Assembly: GCA_963675935.2 (NCBI GenBank)
Contig: CAXXPV010000008.1
Coordinates: forward strand, 62,001-126,000
Source of the DNA: G963675935 sp963675935
GTDB lineage: Bacteria > Planctomycetota > Planctomycetia > Pirellulales > Thermoguttaceae
DNA length: 64,000 nucleotides
Reading direction: 5' to 3'
Below, in pieces: positions 35,096 through 42,695 of this stretch (the first letter of the stretch is position 1; each line of letters begins with the position of its first letter). The notes beneath the pieces were generated by a model. That model did no database searches. It saw only the letters and a list, made by a program, of their open reading frames with translations, and was not told the DNA's origin. Made by a program: the position numbers and the translations under genes.

Positions 35096-36160
35096 ATGAT
35101 GACACTGACGCCTGCTTCCATCTCGAAAGCGACGGATCCACAAAGCATTCGCGGGCGGTTCGAGCGAGCCTTGGCCGGCGAGCCGATCGAATGGCCCGTT
35201 TACGCGGTGTACGACTGGTTCGTCCAACATCGCCCGATCGACTGGCCGTCGTTGTTTGCCCAAGGTCTGGGGCAAATTAACCACGCCAACCTTCTGGAAA
35301 TCGTGAGGCCGAATCTCCAGATTGTCGAAACCACGCAACAGACCGAGCGGGGCCTTCGCCGCGACGTTCGCTGGATTACCGATCAGGGCGAACTGCACGA
35401 ATACTATCTTGGCGAGTGGCGGCAGGAGTATCTGGTCAAGAAGCCCGACGATTACCGCATCCTCCGCCGGGCGCTGGAAGGTTCGCAATTCACCGCGACC
35501 GATGCGCTATTCCAGCAATCGGAAACGGCGTTGGGCGACGGCGGAATCACCGTCGGACAGATCTGGCGCACGCCATTGATGGAGGTCCAAATCGACCTTG
35601 CCGGGCTGGAACGGTGTTCTTTGGACCTAGCCGACGAACATCCCGCCTTGATGGAATTGCTGGAACTGATGACCGATCTCGTGTTGCAGCAGTTCCGCGA
35701 AGCCGTCAAAACGTCCGCGAAATACATCAAACTTTGGGAAAACTTGTCGATCGAGACGATCGGGCGACGTCAGTACCTGCGACACCTGACGCCGCTGTAT
35801 CACAACATATTTGAGATACTGGATCCCGCCGGCAAGCGGCTTCTGGTGCATTACGACGGCAAACTGCGATTGATTTGCAAGGATATTGCCACGCTGGCGA
35901 TCGATGGCATCGACTCGTTCACGCCGCCGCCCGAGGGCGACATGAGCGTGACGGAAGCGCGCGAGCTTTGGCCTGACAAGTTCCTGTGGCTTCATCCGCC
36001 GCTGGGATGGTATCGCGAGAGCCAAGCCGAGTTGAGCGGGCGAATTCGTCGGATGGTCGCCGACGCCGGGGCCAAGCGATTCTGCTTGATGATCAGCGAG
36101 GATGTGCCGCCCGGTTGGGAGCGAACGGTGCCGGAAGTACTGCGGACGCTTCACAACTGA
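35096..36160 (+). CDS. Uroporphyrinogen decarboxylase-like protein (second type)
   Basis: This 354-residue cytoplasmic protein has a weaker but recognisable URO-D fold pattern. IRGRFERALAGEPIEWPVYA opens it, and RLLVHYDGKLRLICKDIATL followed by IDGIDSFTPPPEGDMSVTEA corresponds to the conserved C-terminal strands. The HxCG of the first copy is replaced by HYDG, so a zinc-binding methyltransferase site like that proposed for the gene at 26153 is not obvious. It is not a close paralog of that gene. It starts at ATG 35096 (a second ATG follows directly), 127 bases after the GH2 gene. Proteins of this type are common beside glycosidases in planctomycetes and verrucomicrobia, but their reaction is not settled. 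Confidence 0.75.
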   Translation: MMTLTPASISKATDPQSIRGRFERALAGEPIEWPVYAVYDWFVQHRPIDWPSLFAQGLGQINHANLLEIVRPNLQIVETTQQTERGLRRDVRWITDQGELHEYYLGEWRQEYLVKKPDDYRILRRALEGSQFTATDALFQQSETALGDGGITVGQIWRTPLMEVQIDLAGLERCSLDLADEHPALMELLELMTDLVLQQFREAVKTSAKYIKLWENLSIETIGRRQYLRHLTPLYHNIFEILDPAGKRLLVHYDGKLRLICKDIATLAIDGIDSFTPPPEGDMSVTEARELWPDKFLWLHPPLGWYRESQAELSGRIRRMVADAGAKRFCLMISEDVPPGWERTVPEVLRTLHN

Positions 36161-36202
36161 ATTCATCTGTCGCCCCCCAAGGATTGCAATCTTCGGGCTG
36201 CC

Positions 36203-36362
36203 ACTTACCGCGTGCGTACTCATGGAGTGGCAGTTGGGCGGTACGCCGCCGGAACTCGTTGCGAGCCGCGCCTCCCCGCGAGCGGATTTCGGCCGGCCAT
36301 CGGCCGGCACACAGGTCATCCACTTGCTCGGCAAAGTGTGCGGCCATTTTTTCTGGCAAGAT
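36203..36362 (-). pseudogene. Relic of the 3' part of a FGGY sugar kinase gene
   Basis: On the reverse strand this stretch encodes FAEQVDDLCAGRWPAEIRS, then GGAARNEF, matching the kinase at 38712-40067 (LAEQVDELCAGRRPAEIRS, GGAARSEF). The final bases around 36204-36225 match the kinase end (CGCACGCGGTAAG). Between these blocks a segment of about 45 codons is missing, and the end is shifted by one base. It lies just after the decarboxylase-like gene, so a second kinase copy was once here and was mostly deleted. Confidence 0.75.
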
Positions 36363-36363
36363 C

Positions 36364-36569
36364 GGTCATTCTGAGAGGATGTGATTTTTTCGACGACTGG
36401 CGGAATCGTTGACGTAAGTCCTTATTCCTTGGTTGCCGAAACGACGAGAAATAACGACTTACGTCGCGTGCCTCGTCAAGCAGTCGAAAAAATCACATCC
36501 TCTGAGCGCAGCGAAGAATCTCGCCCGCGCCGCGAGGAAAACGAGATTCTTCGCTACGCTCAGAATGAC
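36364..36569. repeat. CTGAGCGCAGCG-family palindrome, copy 2, interrupted by a mobile element
   Basis: GTCATTCTGAG (36364-36374) and GCGCAGCGAAGAATC (from 36506) are the two halves of the left arm. The right arm ends in GCTCAGAATGAC at 36569. Removing 36376-36501 and one CTGAG copy restores a 75-base palindrome like the copies at 41462 and 50274. Confidence 0.85.
36376..36501. mobile_element. 126-bp MITE-like element with 19-bp terminal inverted repeats
   Basis: The left end AGGATGTGATTTTTTCGAC (36376-36394) and the right end (36483-36501) are perfect inverted copies. CTGAG is repeated on each side (36371-36375 and 36502-36506) and looks like a 5-base target duplication. A second inner pair (GACGTAAGTC / GACTTACGTC) extends the hairpin. 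It encodes nothing and must have been moved by a transposase from elsewhere. Confidence 0.85.
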
Positions 36570-36893
36570 GGAATTGCCTATCTGCCAGAAAATATGGCCG
36601 TACACTCGGCAAAGGGCCACTTGACGGAATGGTGGGTATTTCGGAGAATGACAGGTGTCGGCCCAGTGTCGGCATCGTATACGGAGGTTGACCGGGGACT
36701 TATTCTTCACACGGCTTGAACTAGCGTTTTTTCTTCCCTCGGGAAAAATGTGCCATCAGTGCCCGTGCGAGGTATTAAAATCCAGTTGCCGCAAGGCAGC
36801 GCGGGCCCCCCCAACCTCCGGTGTTTCTTCCGTGGAAAGGACTTGCGGCGAGGGACCGTAAGATGTCCTTCTGTTACCGAGGACGCCAATCCG
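36570..36893. other. Gene-free stretch before the GH10-like gene
   Basis: About 320 bases hold no gene I can support. An upstream open extension of the next gene runs through part of it from 36750, but it lacks a start site with ribosome binding and is rich in Arg, Pro and Gly, so I treat it as leader sequence. Confidence 0.4.
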
Positions 36894-38414
36894 ATGGGCG
36901 TGATGCGATTCCGTGTCTTTCCGACAGAACGTATCACGGCGGAGATGGTCCAGCAGGCGTATCTGTCGGGAATCGATCAAACCGCGTGGCCCGTACGCAC
37001 CAGCGTCGAGGGGGGAGAACTCCTCCTCCAACGTGCCGTTTCCGACTCGGCGAATCTGCACGTCCCGTGGCTGGTCGAGGGGTACGGACCATTGACCCTC
37101 ATTTCCGCAAGCCTCATCGAGCGCGCCGAGCCGTATAGCCTGCCGCTGGAAATCGCCCGAGGCACGATCGTTCAGGTCCGCAACCAACTGGCCGATTGGC
37201 AGGCGATCGGGCTGTCCGTGCCCGAGACGGTCCACGCCAAGTTGGCCTCGGCGATCGAGCGATTTTCCTGGGCGGCCGTCGAACAAGAGGACTTGGCCCT
37301 CTCGGCCCCCAAGGCCGAAGAGGCCCTGCGAGACGCCCTGGACGCCGCCGATCTGCTGGCCGCCGCCTACACCGAGCAGGCGTTGGCCGTCCGCGCCGTT
37401 AAAAACAGACAAGAAATTCTCGGACCCCTCGGGGACGCCGAAAAAAAAGTTCAAATACCTTTTGCGCTGCTCGGGGCCGACCTGGGCACGACCCTCCTGG
37501 ATGACTACACCTCACGCCAGTTCCTGTCGGTGTTCAACGCCGCCGAGGTGCCGCCCTGCTGGCGCGAAACCGAAAGCACCGAGGGAAATTTCTTCTGGTC
37601 CACCACCGACAAGCAGATCGAATGGTGTCGGACGCATGGACTTCGGGTTCTTTTCGGCCCCTTGCTTATGCTCGACCCGCGAGCGTTGCCCGACTGGCTC
37701 CTGCTGTTCGAGGACGATTTCGAGAGCGTGCTGGATTGCGTTTCGACCTTCGTTCGCGCTGCGGTCCGGCGGTATCGCGGCAAGGTTGACTACTGGATTT
37801 GCGCCGGCAGGGTCAATGCCACCGAGGTATTGACCATCAGCGAACAAGAACGGCTGCCCTTGGTCGCCCGAACCATCGAACTAATCCGCTCGTTGGACCC
37901 CGACACGCCGGTGTTGATGTCGTTCGACCAGCCCTGGGCGGAACACTTGCACGAGCGGCATTCCGATTTCCCCGCGATGCATTTCGCCGACACGCTGGTT
38001 CGGGCGGGGGCCGATCTGGCCGGACTCATGTTGGAAATGAACGTCGGCTATTATCCTGCCGGCACGCTTCCACGGCACGCAATCGAGTTCAGCCGGCAGT
38101 TGGACGCCTGGAGCCGGCTGGGCTTGCCGCTTTGGCTGTCGGTTTCCGCGCCCAGCGGGCATCAGGCCGACCCGCTGGCGCAGCGCAAGCTGACGCTGCC
38201 GTCGGACCGCTGGACGCCCGAGGCCCAACAGCGTTGGGCGGCGCGGTTCGTGCCGCTGGCGTTGGCGAAGCCGGCCGTGCAGGGCGTGATTTGGAACCAG
38301 CTCCGTGACAGCCAGCCGCACGATTTTCCGCACGGCGGCCTGTTCGACGACCGCCGCAACGCCAAGCTCGCCCTGCGGACGCTCGGCGCGATTCGGCAAA
38401 CCTACTTGAAATGA
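36894..38414 (+). CDS. GH10-like (endo-xylanase-related) protein
   Basis: This 506-residue protein has an N-terminal domain of about 180 residues (VFPTERITAEMVQQAYLSGI, SLIERAEPYSLPLEIARG) followed by a barrel like that of GH10 xylanases. VPPCWRETESTEGNFFWSTT, then DKQIEWCRTHGLRVLFGPLL, corresponds to the GH10 start where a residue pair binds the substrate (FNAxTPENxxKW in true xylanases). The acid/base motif (WDVVNE) reads YWICAGRVNATE instead, and the nucleophile motif is not visible. No signal peptide is seen. It may therefore be an inactive or differently acting relative, possibly cytoplasmic. VIWNQLRDSQPHDFPHGGLF is typical of the planctomycete subgroup. The start ATG at 36894 was chosen; the frame is open to 36750. 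Confidence 0.72.
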   Translation: MGVMRFRVFPTERITAEMVQQAYLSGIDQTAWPVRTSVEGGELLLQRAVSDSANLHVPWLVEGYGPLTLISASLIERAEPYSLPLEIARGTIVQVRNQLADWQAIGLSVPETVHAKLASAIERFSWAAVEQEDLALSAPKAEEALRDALDAADLLAAAYTEQALAVRAVKNRQEILGPLGDAEKKVQIPFALLGADLGTTLLDDYTSRQFLSVFNAAEVPPCWRETESTEGNFFWSTTDKQIEWCRTHGLRVLFGPLLMLDPRALPDWLLLFEDDFESVLDCVSTFVRAAVRRYRGKVDYWICAGRVNATEVLTISEQERLPLVARTIELIRSLDPDTPVLMSFDQPWAEHLHERHSDFPAMHFADTLVRAGADLAGLMLEMNVGYYPAGTLPRHAIEFSRQLDAWSRLGLPLWLSVSAPSGHQADPLAQRKLTLPSDRWTPEAQQRWAARFVPLALAKPAVQGVIWNQLRDSQPHDFPHGGLFDDRRNAKLALRTLGAIRQTYLK

Positions 38415-38490
38415 CTTGTCCAGGCGGTAAAACTTAATCGGCGACAAACGCCGCGTCTCGTCGGGCATGCCCGCGCGTCACGCCGTCGAT

Positions 38491-38642
38491 TTAGGGACTG
38501 CGCAAAAATAAGTTGATCGAATTTGTAGGACGGATTTCCGAATCCGTCTCCAAAAAACCGGACGGATTTGGAAATCCGTCCTACGGTAAATGGAAATCCG
38601 TCCTACGGTAAATTGTAAAGGTTATTATTGCGCAGTCACTAA
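38491..38642. repeat. 152-bp palindromic element (MITE-like)
   Basis: The outer arms 38491-38511 and 38622-38642 (TTAGGGACTGCGCAAAAATAA against an inverse with two mismatches) enclose inner inverted copies of GTAGGACGGATTTCC. One inner arm is repeated in tandem (GGAAATCCGTCCTACGGTAA). The element sits between convergent genes and could also act as a terminator for both. Confidence 0.75.
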
Positions 38643-38711
38643 GTGTCGCATTTCGGAATGTACTCCTCACGTGAAGCGTGAAGAGTACGACAGTAATTGA
38701 TTCGCCTATCC

Positions 38712-40067
38712 TTACCGCGTGCGGACCCATTGAGCGGCGATTTGCGGCAAGTCGCCAAGCCCGACGGCGGCCGCGGCTAGCATGGCCGCGCCCAGGCTGG
38801 TCGGCTCGGGACAGACAGTGGCCACGACGCGACAACCCAAAACATCGGCCTTCACCTGACGCCAGAACTCGCTACGCGCCGCGCCGCCCAGCGAGCGGAT
38901 TTCAGCCGGCCGTCGGCCGGCACACAGCTCATCCACCTGTTCGGCCAAGGCGGCAGCCACGGCCTCCAGGATCGCCCGCACCTCATGCCCACGGCCATGG
39001 CAATCGTTCCGGCCGTGAAAGAGGGGGATTCCACTCGAACCCTTCGCTTGACGATCGACGTGCAGCCCCTCGGCGCCCGGCGGCACCTCGGCTGCCGCGC
39101 GGACCAAATCGTCGAAACTTGGACGATCGGGCAGCGAGTTGCGGTACGCCTCCAGCAAGTTGGCCGAGCAATCGCCGAACACCATTTGGTAGATGATGTC
39201 GGCGGCGAATCCCGGTCCCTGGAACACGCCGCTCGGCAGACTCGCATCGAATCGGTTGGCGCAGCGTACCGTGGCCAGCACGGTGCCGGTGGTTTCCGAA
39301 ACGCCGCCAGGGACGATATTGCCCGCCCCAATCGCCCCGGCATATTGATCCAAACAGCCCACGACGAATCGGCAGCCGGGTGGCAATCCCGTCGCCTTGG
39401 CCACCTCGGCGCGAATCGGCCCAAGATCTGTCCCCGCGCGGGCGCACTCGGGCAGCCACGCCCGCGGAACGCCGATCCGCTCGCACGCTTCGTCCCACCA
39501 TGCCAGGCGATGGATGTCCAGCAGACCCGTAAGCCCGGCCACGCCGCCTTCGGTCACGTGGCGGCCTGTCATCCAGAGGGTCAGATAGTCGCTGATCAGA
39601 CACAGACGACGAGCCTGCGACCAGATTTCCGGGGTGTTCTTGTTGAGCCACCGCAGCTTGGCGACCATGAACTCGTGGTTGAACTCGGGCACGCCGGTGG
39701 TATCACGCAACGCCAATCCGTCGAGCAGCCGAGGAAAATCATCGCCCGCTTCCCGCGCTCGCTCATCGGACCAGAGGATGATGGGCGTTAGCGGCTGGTC
39801 GTGCTCGTCGAGCAGCAGAAAGCTGTTGGTTTGCGTGGCGAAGGTGACGGCGGCCACGTCGCTTAGGCCCTTGCACTCCGTCGCCACGTCGCCGATCAGA
39901 TCGCCGATGGTTCGGCAAAATCGTTCGGCGGCAAGCTCGCGACGGCCCCTCAACGGTTCGTCGGCCGATACCGGCCGCCGGGCAATCGCCACGACTTGGC
40001 CCGCGGCGTCGAACAGGCCGGCCTTGAAATACGTCGTGCCCAAATCGAGTGCGAGGATGCGAGTCAT
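38712..40067 (-). CDS. FGGY-family carbohydrate kinase (xylulokinase-like)
   Basis: This 451-residue protein begins MTRILALDLGTTYFKAGLFD, the phosphate-1 motif of the FGGY kinases. NSFLLLDEHDQPLTPIILWS matches the typical first-domain strand. The catalytic Asp is in GCLDQYAGAIGAGN, and the adenosine motif is GGAARSEFWRQVKAD followed by EPTSLGAAMLAA. It phosphorylates a sugar or polyol such as xylulose, fuculose or rhamnulose. Length is slightly below the usual 480-500 residues. It is followed four bases apart, in the upstream direction on the same strand, by the ceramidase-like gene, and both would be transcribed from the region near 41400, opposite DeoR. A decayed second kinase copy lies at 36203-36362. 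Confidence 0.9.
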   Translation of the reverse strand: MTRILALDLGTTYFKAGLFDAAGQVVAIARRPVSADEPLRGRRELAAERFCRTIGDLIGDVATECKGLSDVAAVTFATQTNSFLLLDEHDQPLTPIILWSDERAREAGDDFPRLLDGLALRDTTGVPEFNHEFMVAKLRWLNKNTPEIWSQARRLCLISDYLTLWMTGRHVTEGGVAGLTGLLDIHRLAWWDEACERIGVPRAWLPECARAGTDLGPIRAEVAKATGLPPGCRFVVGCLDQYAGAIGAGNIVPGGVSETTGTVLATVRCANRFDASLPSGVFQGPGFAADIIYQMVFGDCSANLLEAYRNSLPDRPSFDDLVRAAAEVPPGAEGLHVDRQAKGSSGIPLFHGRNDCHGRGHEVRAILEAVAAALAEQVDELCAGRRPAEIRSLGGAARSEFWRQVKADVLGCRVVATVCPEPTSLGAAMLAAAAVGLGDLPQIAAQWVRTR

Positions 40068-40071
40068 ATTG

Positions 40072-41382
40072 TCAGGCTCTCAGCAAGTCGAGTGTGCGTT
40101 GCACCAGCAGGCCGCCGGAATTGGGACTGCGAAACAACGCATTGGACGCCTCATAACCGTGTTCGTTCACCGCTTCGGCCGTGACCAAGTAGCCCTGCAA
40201 TTCGCCGTTGGCCAGACTGATGACATAGGCGTCCGTGTGATTCCGCCGCACTTCCAGAGCGAACTCGACGAACACCTCGCCTTGCCAGCCCACAAACGCC
40301 CAACGCCCCAGGCAAATCACCTGGATTTCAGCGGGCATACACTCAGCGGCGGCAGTCTGGAGTTTGCCGCTGCGCGCGGCCCGCGCAAGTGCAAGTGTTT
40401 CTTCCGCGCCGAACCAGTCGCACTCGGCGGTGCGCACCGCGCCGTGTTCCGCGCCGTTGCGGCGGAGTTGTTCAAATCGCTCCTTCGCCAGCCGCAAACC
40501 CGCCTCGGCCTCTGCTTCGGTGGGAAACTCGCGCAACGGCAAATCCACAAATGCTTGCCGGCACGACACGGCGATCTGGTCTTCATAGCGGATGGTTTCG
40601 ATGGCCGCCGCGACCGAGGCCCCCAGCGCCTCGCCCAGCCGTTGAGCTTCGGCGAACGTGTTGGCGAGTGCCGCGCGCCGCGGACTTTGATTGCCGCACG
40701 GTCCGGTATGACACACCACCGGACACCCGTGAAGAACGGTCCTCTGAAGATACTGCCGCATCATGGCCGGGAAATCGCCGCTTATAAGCGTCGAATCTTC
40801 GTGCAGCACCGTCGGGTGCATGCTGCAAACGAGCATCGCGGCAATCGGCGCGCCATCGGCAGCGCGAACGACCAGCACGGGCACGCGAGGATTCGACGGC
40901 CCGGTCGGGTCGCGACGGTTGCCGCCCACCGCCGATCCATCGGCCACGGCCAGGCCGATTTGTGCCGGGCGCGCTGCCGCGTGGGCATCCCGCGCCGCCG
41001 CCACAATTCCGTCTTCCAATTGTTGCAGGAACCGCGGATCGGGGGCGGGAACCACCGCGTCGGCCTCGTTGCTAATGTAGCTCACCGTGATTGGGCCGGA
41101 GTGCGTGTGCGTGGCCGTGATCATGACGTGCGAGGCGGGCACGCCCGTCACGGCGGCTATCCGTTGCCGCGCGCGGCCGGCCAACGCCTTGGGTACGAAG
41201 ATCACGTCGGTCGCCACCATCGCCACGGCCGTCGCGCCGTCGCTCACGTACAATGCCGAGGCCAGCAGCGGGTCATGAACGCCGGTGCTGTACCGGGGAA
41301 CGTGCGGATAGCCGTAGAGGAATTGCGAGTCGTCGGGGGTGATGTCGGCGGTCGCGGCGCCGGCGTACAGATTTTGGGCCAT
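40072..41382 (-). CDS. Neutral/alkaline ceramidase N-terminal-domain-like hydrolase
   Basis: The 436-residue product from ATG 41382 begins AGAATADITPDDSQFLYGYP, the hallmark start of neutral ceramidase-like proteins. It carries MITATHTHSGPITVSYISNE (histidines expected to bind zinc) and AMLVCSMHPTVLHEDSTLIS (a third His). GPCGNQSPRR follows, as in family members. Unlike ceramidases of about 650-700 residues, it lacks a C-terminal domain and a signal peptide, so it is probably cytoplasmic. Short family members of this kind are often found in bacterial sugar gene clusters, where the substrate is not a ceramide. It is paired with the FGGY kinase (4-base gap). A role in opening a sugar-derived amide or lactone is possible, but this is a guess. 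Confidence 0.85.
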   Translation of the reverse strand: MAQNLYAGAATADITPDDSQFLYGYPHVPRYSTGVHDPLLASALYVSDGATAVAMVATDVIFVPKALAGRARQRIAAVTGVPASHVMITATHTHSGPITVSYISNEADAVVPAPDPRFLQQLEDGIVAAARDAHAAARPAQIGLAVADGSAVGGNRRDPTGPSNPRVPVLVVRAADGAPIAAMLVCSMHPTVLHEDSTLISGDFPAMMRQYLQRTVLHGCPVVCHTGPCGNQSPRRAALANTFAEAQRLGEALGASVAAAIETIRYEDQIAVSCRQAFVDLPLREFPTEAEAEAGLRLAKERFEQLRRNGAEHGAVRTAECDWFGAEETLALARAARSGKLQTAAAECMPAEIQVICLGRWAFVGWQGEVFVEFALEVRRNHTDAYVISLANGELQGYLVTAEAVNEHGYEASNALFRSPNSGGLLVQRTLDLLRA

Positions 41383-41405
41383 GAGTAATTTCCCCTCCGA
41401 CTTCA

Positions 41406-41583
41406 GCGTTTGCGCCCAGGAGAACTGCAATGTCGCATTTTGGGGATTGATGGGAAAAACCGTCATTCTGAGCGCAGCGAAGAATCTCGTTGGCCCACAA
41501 GAACTTACGCGATACCACGGAGATTTTTCGCTGCGCTCAGAATGACGGTTTCCTGGACTTTGCAGTTCTCCTGCGTTTGCGCC
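41406..41583. repeat. Nested inverted and direct repeats around palindrome copy 3
   Basis: From outside inward: direct repeats GCGTTTGCGCC (41406-41416 and 41573-41583), inverted AGGAGAACTGCAA (41418-41430 and 41560-41572), and the CTGAGCGCAGCG-family palindrome at 41462-41546. It lies between the divergent ceramidase-like and deoR genes, so it may separate or contain their promoters. Confidence 0.8.
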
Positions 41584-41654
41584 GGCGTCACTTGACAATC
41601 CCCTCCAGCGTGTTCATAATTAACATATCATATCGTCATCAAGCAGGTGCGTCA

Positions 41655-42419
41655 ATGGGTCAGGTCGTGCGGCAAAAACAAATCGCCGAGTTGATCGCCC
41701 AGCGGGGCGAGTGTTCGATCGAGGAACTGGTGGAACAGTTCGGCGTCAGTGGAATGACCGTCCGCCGCGACCTCCAGGCGTTGGCCGATCAAGGCAAGGT
41801 CATCCGCACCCACGGCGGCGCGGCCATGGCCGAACAGATCAGCTTCGAGTTCGAGTTCCTCAATCGAGTCCGCGACAATCAACTCGCCAAGGAGGCCATC
41901 GCCGCCGCCGCCGCCGCACAAATCAAAGATGGCGAATCCGTGATGCTCGACTCGGGCACCACCACGCTCGAACTGGCCAAGCAATTGCGGGGAAGACGCG
42001 GACTGACGATCATCACCTCGTCGTTGCCCATCGCCGCTCAGCTACAGTATGACCAGCAGATCGAAGTCTTGCTTCTCGGCGGTCGCTTGCGGGCGTCCTC
42101 GCCCGATCTGGCGGGGGCAATCACGGAGACCAACCTCGAAACCCTTCGAGCCGACGCGGCCTTTCTTGGGGCCGACGCCATCGATCATCAGGGCGCCGTC
42201 TATCAGCAGTCGCCCGAAGTGGCTCGCATGGTGACGAAAATGGCCGCCTCCGCCGGCCGGGTCTACGTCGTTGCCGACGGCTCCAAGTTGGGCAAGACCG
42301 CCCTGTGGCGATTCGGTCGGCTCGTCGATTGGTCCGCCCTGATTACCGACGCCTCGGCGGACCGTTCGCTTTTGACCGCGCTAAAGAAGACCGGCGTCCG
42401 GGTGATTAAGGCCGAGTAA
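41655..42419 (+). CDS. DeoR-family transcriptional regulator
   Basis: This 254-residue protein has the DeoR winged helix at the N-terminus. RQKQIAELIAQRGECSIEEL and EQFGVSGMTVRRDLQALADQ are the helix-turn-helix with its conserved VRRDL, and GKVIRTHGGAAM follows. The C-terminal DeoRC domain binds a sugar phosphate: SVMLDSGTTTLELAKQL, then VLLLGGRLR, GADAID and VVADGSKLGKTAL, each at its usual place. The start at ATG 41655 is chosen; the frame is open farther upstream through a palindromic repeat. It is divergent from the ceramidase-like/kinase pair, so it most likely represses that pair and perhaps the aminotransferase operon downstream. AT-rich DNA just before the start (TAATTAACATATCATAT) may be an operator. 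Confidence 0.93.
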   Translation: MGQVVRQKQIAELIAQRGECSIEELVEQFGVSGMTVRRDLQALADQGKVIRTHGGAAMAEQISFEFEFLNRVRDNQLAKEAIAAAAAAQIKDGESVMLDSGTTTLELAKQLRGRRGLTIITSSLPIAAQLQYDQQIEVLLLGGRLRASSPDLAGAITETNLETLRADAAFLGADAIDHQGAVYQQSPEVARMVTKMAASAGRVYVVADGSKLGKTALWRFGRLVDWSALITDASADRSLLTALKKTGVRVIKAE

Positions 42420-42440
42420 GGCTTCACGCGACAATTCGCT

Positions 42441-42511
42441 GTAGGAGGCGACTTCTGTCGCCGATATGGGCTTCTTTCGGCGGGCAATCGGCGACAGGAG
42501 TCGCCTCCTAC
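42441..42511. repeat. Inverted repeat behind deoR
   Basis: The arms GTAGGAGGCGACTTCTGTCG and the inverse (GCGACAGGAGTCGCCTCCTA) enclose a short spacer. It is a strong hairpin after the deoR stop and before the aminotransferase gene. It may end transcription, but it lacks a T run. Confidence 0.8.
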
Positions 42512-42695
42512 AAAGATCATCCGCGTTTCTCGCATTCGTCGGCATGGAATTGCCCCTCGCAAAATAGCCCGAAGAGCTTGTGAATCCCGTTTCGTGCAAA
42601 AAGTACGCAATCTCTTCTCTTGACACGCCCTCCGAAAATGTTTAGAATGCACACGTTCGCTCACAATCGTGCATTTATGAACAGGAGCCCGTCAC

